Origin: Paractinoplanes tereljensis
Lineage (GTDB): Bacteria; Actinomycetota; Actinomycetes; Mycobacteriales; Micromonosporaceae
Assembly: GCF_016862435.1 (NCBI RefSeq)
Contig: NZ_BOMY01000034.1
Span: forward strand, 62,001-126,000
Direction of reading: 5' to 3'
Length of the DNA: 64,000 nt
A program made the position numbers and the translations under genes. Shown in pieces: positions 59,968 through 64,000 of this stretch (positions within the stretch are counted from its first letter, which is position 1; every line of letters starts with the position of its first letter). The notes beneath the pieces were generated by a model. It did not search any database. It was not told the DNA's origin and was given only the letters and a program-made list of their open reading frames with translations.

Positions 59968-61614
59968 TCAGAGGCGGAAGCGCCCGATGACCTGCTGCAG
60001 TTCCGAGCTGATCCCGGCCAGTTCCTTGACCGCCCCGTTGGCCTCGGCCAGGGTGGCCGTGGTGGTCTGGGTGGCGTTGGCGACCCCGGCGATGGTGCCG
60101 GCGATCTCGGTGCTGCCGGCGGCCGCGTCGCTGACGCTGCGGCTCATCTCCCCGGTGGTGGCGGTCTGCTCCTCCACCGCCGAGGCGATGGTGAGCTGGT
60201 AGTCGTTGATCCGGGCGATGATCCCGGAGATCTCGCCGATCGCGACCACCGCGTTGGCGGTGTCGGCCTGGATGGCCTCCACCCGGCGGGAGATGTCCTC
60301 GGTGGCCTTGGCCGTCTCCTGGGCGAGGTCCTTGACCTCGCTGGCGACCACCGCGAAGCCCTTGCCGGACTCGCCCGCCCGGGCCGCCTCGATGGTGGCG
60401 TTCAGGGCGAGCAGGTTGGTCTGCTCGGCGATCGCGGTGATCGCCTTGACCACGTTGCCGATCTCGGCGCTGGACGCGCCCAGCTTGGTGACCGTGGCGT
60501 TGGTGTGCTCGGCCACGCCGACCGCCTCGGAGGCGACCCGGGCCGCCTCGTTCGCGCTCTCGGCGATCTCCCGGATGGACAGGCCCATCTCGTCGCTGCC
60601 GGCCGCGACCGTGCTGACGTTGGTGGACACCGTGCCGGCCGCGACGGCGACCGCGTCGGCCTGGGTGGCGGCCTCCTGGGCGGAGATCCCGATCCGGTCG
60701 GTGGTGCCGGTGAGCCGCTCGGTGCTGCGGCCCAGGGCCTGCGAGCTGTCGGTGAGGTGGGTGACGACGTCGCGGAGGCCGTCGCGGGCCTCGTTGACGG
60801 CGACCGCCATCGCACCGAGCTCGTCGCGGGACTGCACCTCGGCGGCGACCGACAGGTCACCCTTGGCGACCGCGGCGAGCGACTCGGAGACGCTGGCCAG
60901 CTGGCGCAGGATGAGCCGGCAGACGAACACGGCCAGTCCCAGCGCCACCAGCAGGGCCACCACCATGATGATGATCAGCTGGTTGCGGGCGTCCTGGTAG
61001 GACTGCTCGGCGTCCGCGGTCATCGCGGCCGCCTCGGACTCCTCGGTCTGCTGCAGCGTGACGATCGCGGCTTTCAGATCGGTCTGCGTCTGGTTCCACA
61101 CCGTGGCGATCTTGTCGCCGGTCGGGGTGTCGAAGCCGGTCGGTGCGGCCTCGTGGAAGACCAGCACGTTGCGCAGGTTCTCGTAGTAGTCGAACGTCTC
61201 GGCCAGCGAGGTCGCGGCGGCGGAGCTCTTCGCCGAACCGGCGGCCAGCGAACGGTACGCGGTCAGGGCCGCCTCGAACGCCTTGTCGGCGGTCTTGGTC
61301 CGGGTGACGTAGGTGTCCTTGCCGGTCGGGATCAGGGCGTAGAGCCACATGCCCTGGAAGCTGTCGGCGGACGCGCCACGCATCGTGCTGAGCTGCACCA
61401 GCGCGTCGACGTGCCGCGCCTTCATGCTCTTGATGTCGTCGTTGAGGCTGTTCATCCGGCTGATCCCGAACACCCCGATGCCGAGCGCCGCCACCGCGAC
61501 GATCAGCACCGACACGTAGATCTTGGTGCCGACGCGGAAGTCGGCGAGCTTTCCGGCCAGCGGGTTCCGCTTGGCGGTTACCTGCACTGTCGGCGGTATT
61601 GCTTTCGCGCCCAT
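59968..61614 (-). CDS. methyl-accepting chemotaxis protein
   Basis: A 548-residue receptor. Helix 1 at about 29-50, an extracellular four-helix-bundle sensor (55-210), helix 2 at about 215-235, HAMP (236-290) and a signalling domain (300-548). The hairpin tip reads AITAIAEQTNLLALNATIEAARAGESGKGFAVVASEVKDLA, the CheA/CheW contact region. Methylation-type Glu/Gln positions are present. There are no che or flagellar genes in the window, so its partners are elsewhere, and it could also serve type IV pili. Single gene with a strong terminator; the MFS gene upstream ends 75 bases behind its start. Confidence 0.93.
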   Translation of the reverse strand: MGAKAIPPTVQVTAKRNPLAGKLADFRVGTKIYVSVLIVAVAALGIGVFGISRMNSLNDDIKSMKARHVDALVQLSTMRGASADSFQGMWLYALIPTGKDTYVTRTKTADKAFEAALTAYRSLAAGSAKSSAAATSLAETFDYYENLRNVLVFHEAAPTGFDTPTGDKIATVWNQTQTDLKAAIVTLQQTEESEAAAMTADAEQSYQDARNQLIIIMVVALLVALGLAVFVCRLILRQLASVSESLAAVAKGDLSVAAEVQSRDELGAMAVAVNEARDGLRDVVTHLTDSSQALGRSTERLTGTTDRIGISAQEAATQADAVAVAAGTVSTNVSTVAAGSDEMGLSIREIAESANEAARVASEAVGVAEHTNATVTKLGASSAEIGNVVKAITAIAEQTNLLALNATIEAARAGESGKGFAVVASEVKDLAQETAKATEDISRRVEAIQADTANAVVAIGEISGIIARINDYQLTIASAVEEQTATTGEMSRSVSDAAAGSTEIAGTIAGVANATQTTTATLAEANGAVKELAGISSELQQVIGRFRL

Positions 61615-61689
61615 CTAGAACCCTTCACTGACCACTCGGCTTGGTGCCGTAGTGATCGGCGATGGAAGGGCTCGGTTGAGATTTCAGGC

Positions 61690-63681
61690 TCAGTTGGTGG
61701 CGGCCGGGTTGCGGCCCAGATCCTCCTCGACGATTTTGCCGGCCGCCCGGGCCAGCGCCCGGTCGAGCAGCACCCGGTCGTCCGGCCCGGCCATCGCGAT
61801 GCTGTCCAGGTTGGCGTCGAGCCACTCCCGGAACGCGTGCCGGACCCGGTCCACCTGCTCGTCGCCGGCCGGGGTGAGCGCCACCCGGGACCCGTCCCGG
61901 GTGGCGTAGCCATCGCGGACCAGGTCGTCGAAGACCGGCTCGAGCACCTCCGGGGGCACCCGATGTCGTTTGGCGATGGCGGTGAGCTCGGCGTGGCCGG
62001 TGACCGACGTGTGCAGGTGGGTCTGGCCGGCCGCCCACGCCTGGGCCGGGGCCAGGTCGGTGTGCGCGGCGGCCAGCAGCTCCGACCGGAACCCCGGGCC
62101 CTGCCGGCGCATGGTGTCGCTGATCTGCCGTTCCAGCTGGGCGACCCGGTCGTCGGCGGCGGGTGGTGAGAACCCCTCGCCGACCTCGGCGGCGGCCGTG
62201 CGGGCACTGCCCCGCAGCGGGACCTCCTTGAGGAACAACGCGACGAGGAAACCCAGCGCGGCGACCGGGACGACCCAGCGGAAGACGTAATCGATGCTCG
62301 TCCCGTACGCGTCAATGATCGGGATGGCCACCGCGGCCGGCAGTTGCTGGAGCAACTCGGGGTTTTCGGCCGCGGCGGCGGTCGACGCCGACGCGCCGGA
62401 GAGCGCGGCGGCCAGCTCGGGGGCGAGATGGTTGCCGTAGAGCGTGCCGAAGATGGCCGTGCCGAACGAGCTGCCCAGGGTGCGGAAGAAGGTGACGCCG
62501 CTGGTGGCGGTGCCCAGGTCGGCGTACGGAACGGTGTTCTGCACGGCGATCGTGAGCACCTGCATGGACAGGCCGATGCCGAGACCGAGGACGAACATGT
62601 AGAGCGACTCGAGCCAGGCGCTGGTGCCGCGGTGCATGGTCGACATCAGGAACAACCCGACCGCCATCACCGCGGCACCGACGATCGGGAAGATCCGGTA
62701 GCGGCCGGTCCGGCTGATGAACGTGCCGGAGGCGATCGAGGTCAGGAACAGCCCGGCCACCATCGGCAGGGTGCGCACGCCGGACGCGGTCGCCGACACG
62801 CCCTTGACGTACTGCAGGTAGGTCGGCAGGAAGGTCATCGCGCCGAGCATCGCGAAACCGACGATGAAGCTGAGCGTGGAGCAGACCGTGAAGACCGAGT
62901 TGCGGAACAGCCGCATCGGCAACATGGGTTCCGGGGACCGCATCTCCACCAGCACGAACGCGGTCAGCAGCACGACCGCGGCGGCGAACAGACCCAGGAT
63001 CATCGGTGAGGACCAGTCGTACTGGTTGCCGCCCCAGGACAGCGCCAGGATCATGCTGGACGCGCCGGCCGCGATCAGCGCGATGCCCGGGTAGTCGACG
63101 ACCGGCTTGCCGTCCGCCCGCACCGACGGCAGATTCCGGGCCGACATGATCAGCACCACCACGGCCACCGGCACGTTCACGTAGAACGCCCACCGCCAGC
63201 TCAGATGGTCGGTGAACAGCCCGCCCAGGGTCGGCCCGACCACGGTGGTGACGCCGAAGACCGCGCCGAGCGCGCCCTGGTAGCGGCCCCGGTCGCGCAG
63301 CGGGATCACGTCGGCGATCAGCGCCATCGCCGTCACCATCAGGCCGCCCGCGCCGATCCCCTGCAGGATCCGGGCCGCGATCAGGAACAGCATGTCGTTG
63401 GCCAGCCCGCACAGCGCCGACCCGCCGATGAACACCACCGTGCTCACCTGGAACACCAGTTTGCGCCCGAACAGGTCGCCGAACTTGCCGGCCAGCACGG
63501 TCGCCACCGTCTCGGCCAGCAGGTAGGCGGTGACGACCCAGGACATGTGCCCGGCGCCGCCCAGGTCGGCCACGATCGTCGGCAGCGCGGTCGACACGAT
63601 CGTCTGGTCCAGGGCGGCCAGTAGCATGCCGAGCAGGATCGCGACGAAGACGGCGTTCATCTGCCGCCGGGTCAGGGTCAC
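61690..63681 (-). CDS. DHA2-family MFS exporter with C-terminal winged-helix-like domain
   Basis: A 663-residue protein. About 14 membrane helices (residues 8-510) with LDQTIVSTALPTIVADLGG, GKFGDLFGRKLVF and GPTLGGLFTDHLSWRWAFYVNVP. The last 130 residues are soluble and look like a winged helix: LTAIAKRHRVPPEVLEPVFDDLVRDGYATRDGSRVALTPAGDEQVDRVRHAFREWL, a MarR-like pattern. It should export a drug or metabolite; the tail may sense substrate or regulate. The GTG start at 63681 overlaps the stop of the upstream EamA gene (GTGA), which supports it over an ATG seven codons later. Confidence 0.88.
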   Translation of the reverse strand: MTLTRRQMNAVFVAILLGMLLAALDQTIVSTALPTIVADLGGAGHMSWVVTAYLLAETVATVLAGKFGDLFGRKLVFQVSTVVFIGGSALCGLANDMLFLIAARILQGIGAGGLMVTAMALIADVIPLRDRGRYQGALGAVFGVTTVVGPTLGGLFTDHLSWRWAFYVNVPVAVVVLIMSARNLPSVRADGKPVVDYPGIALIAAGASSMILALSWGGNQYDWSSPMILGLFAAAVVLLTAFVLVEMRSPEPMLPMRLFRNSVFTVCSTLSFIVGFAMLGAMTFLPTYLQYVKGVSATASGVRTLPMVAGLFLTSIASGTFISRTGRYRIFPIVGAAVMAVGLFLMSTMHRGTSAWLESLYMFVLGLGIGLSMQVLTIAVQNTVPYADLGTATSGVTFFRTLGSSFGTAIFGTLYGNHLAPELAAALSGASASTAAAAENPELLQQLPAAVAIPIIDAYGTSIDYVFRWVVPVAALGFLVALFLKEVPLRGSARTAAAEVGEGFSPPAADDRVAQLERQISDTMRRQGPGFRSELLAAAHTDLAPAQAWAAGQTHLHTSVTGHAELTAIAKRHRVPPEVLEPVFDDLVRDGYATRDGSRVALTPAGDEQVDRVRHAFREWLDANLDSIAMAGPDDRVLLDRALARAAGKIVEEDLGRNPAATN

Positions 63682-64000
63682 CCCGCCAGTCTTGCGGCCT
63701 CCCTCTCGCTCGGGGCGTCGTTTTGATAAGTCGCGGCCGGCCGGGTGGACAGCCAGCAACCCGCGACGACCAGGGCGAAACCGGCCACCGTGCTCCAGCG
63801 CAGCGGCTCGTTCAGGAACAGCACGCCGAGGAACACCGCCACCACCGGGTTGAGGTAGGTGACCAGGCCGGCCCGGTTGGAGCCGGCCAGCGCGATCAGC
63901 CGGTAGAACGCCAGCAGGGCCACCGCCGTGCACAACACGCCGAGCAGGGCGAGAGCGGTCCAGGCCGAGGCGTGCACCGGCTCAGACGGCCAGGTCAGGA
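63678..64000 (-). CDS. EamA/DMT-family transporter, 3' part
   Basis: Only the C-terminal part lies in the window; the frame is open to the right edge. It shows ALALLGVLCTAVALLAFYRLI, GSNRAGLVTYLNPVVAVFLGVLFLNEPL and STVAGFALVVAGCWL, the last EamA repeat with its NP motif and E-P-L. The ten-helix family exports amino acids or other metabolites. Overlaps the MFS start by four bases, so the two are one operon. Confidence 0.88.
   Translation of the reverse strand, partial: LTWPSEPVHASAWTALALLGVLCTAVALLAFYRLIALAGSNRAGLVTYLNPVVAVFLGVLFLNEPLRWSTVAGFALVVAGCWLSTRPAATYQNDAPSEREAARLAG

Noticed and set aside
59968..61614. A chemotaxis operon
   Set aside because: The receptor is a single gene with its own terminator; no cheA, cheW, cheB, cheR or flagellar gene is in the window.
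59653..62169. An 838-codon plus-strand frame opposite the chemoreceptor and MFS genes
   Set aside because: Mirror of two well-supported genes; crosses the gap and terminator between them; composition is that of antisense.

Overview
The window is very GC-rich (roughly 70%), uses GTG and TTG starts freely, and packs genes with GTGA/ATGA overlaps. Protein content points to an actinobacterium, probably Micromonosporaceae (Actinoplanes-like): many PAS/GGDEF sensors, PhoD, LanC-like and S1-like proteins, and a mycobacterial-type S1 C-terminus. The genus is inference. No rRNA, tRNA, CRISPR array, IS element or prophage was seen.

Layout. 1-18.6 kb is a dense signalling island. A FIST ligand sensor is in an operon with a PAS histidine kinase. 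Facing away from it are a response regulator with a degenerate HD-GYP-like output, a membrane histidine kinase and a receiver-HDOD regulator. Next come two divergent, mirrored pairs, each a histidine kinase followed by a diguanylate cyclase, with one member of each pair carrying a related CHASE sensor. 18.6-24.6 kb holds an orphan LanC-like protein, a zinc-independent alcohol dehydrogenase/quinone reductase, and a translationally coupled operon (MFS exporter, inactive-looking lipase, methyltransferase, P-loop kinase). 24.6-27.5 kb has a non-coding stretch with a degenerate palindromic repeat, a truncated erythromycin esterase, and a secreted CocE-type hydrolase divergent from a TetR regulator with twin operators. 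28-34.6 kb: S1 paralogue, BKACE enzyme, GNAT, GH13, ANTAR-PAS-PP2C phosphatase, MazF. 34.7-44 kb: gnd, GGDEF-EAL, pgm, CopC-CopD, STAS, YaaA, FKBP. 44-50 kb: a secreted-domain protein and an MMPL transporter with a 700-residue disordered tail, then a 580-bp array of tandem and palindromic repeats. 50-64 kb: SDR, PhoD plus a propeller-like secreted protein, VOC, flavin disulfide-type oxidoreductase, AI-2E family permease, a truncated HIT gene, small unknowns, a chemoreceptor and two exporters.

How the genes work together. The clearest theme is phosphorelay coupled to cyclic-di-GMP: four histidine kinases, two response regulators, two diguanylate cyclases and one GGDEF-EAL protein in 38 kb, with STAS and PP2C partner-switching parts nearby. 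The FIST-kinase pair resembles the NosP-NahK nitric-oxide/ligand arrangement known from proteobacteria. Several genes look like decaying or repurposed copies: truncated esterase, truncated HIT protein, lipase lacking the nucleophile serine, S1 paralogue lacking its first domain.
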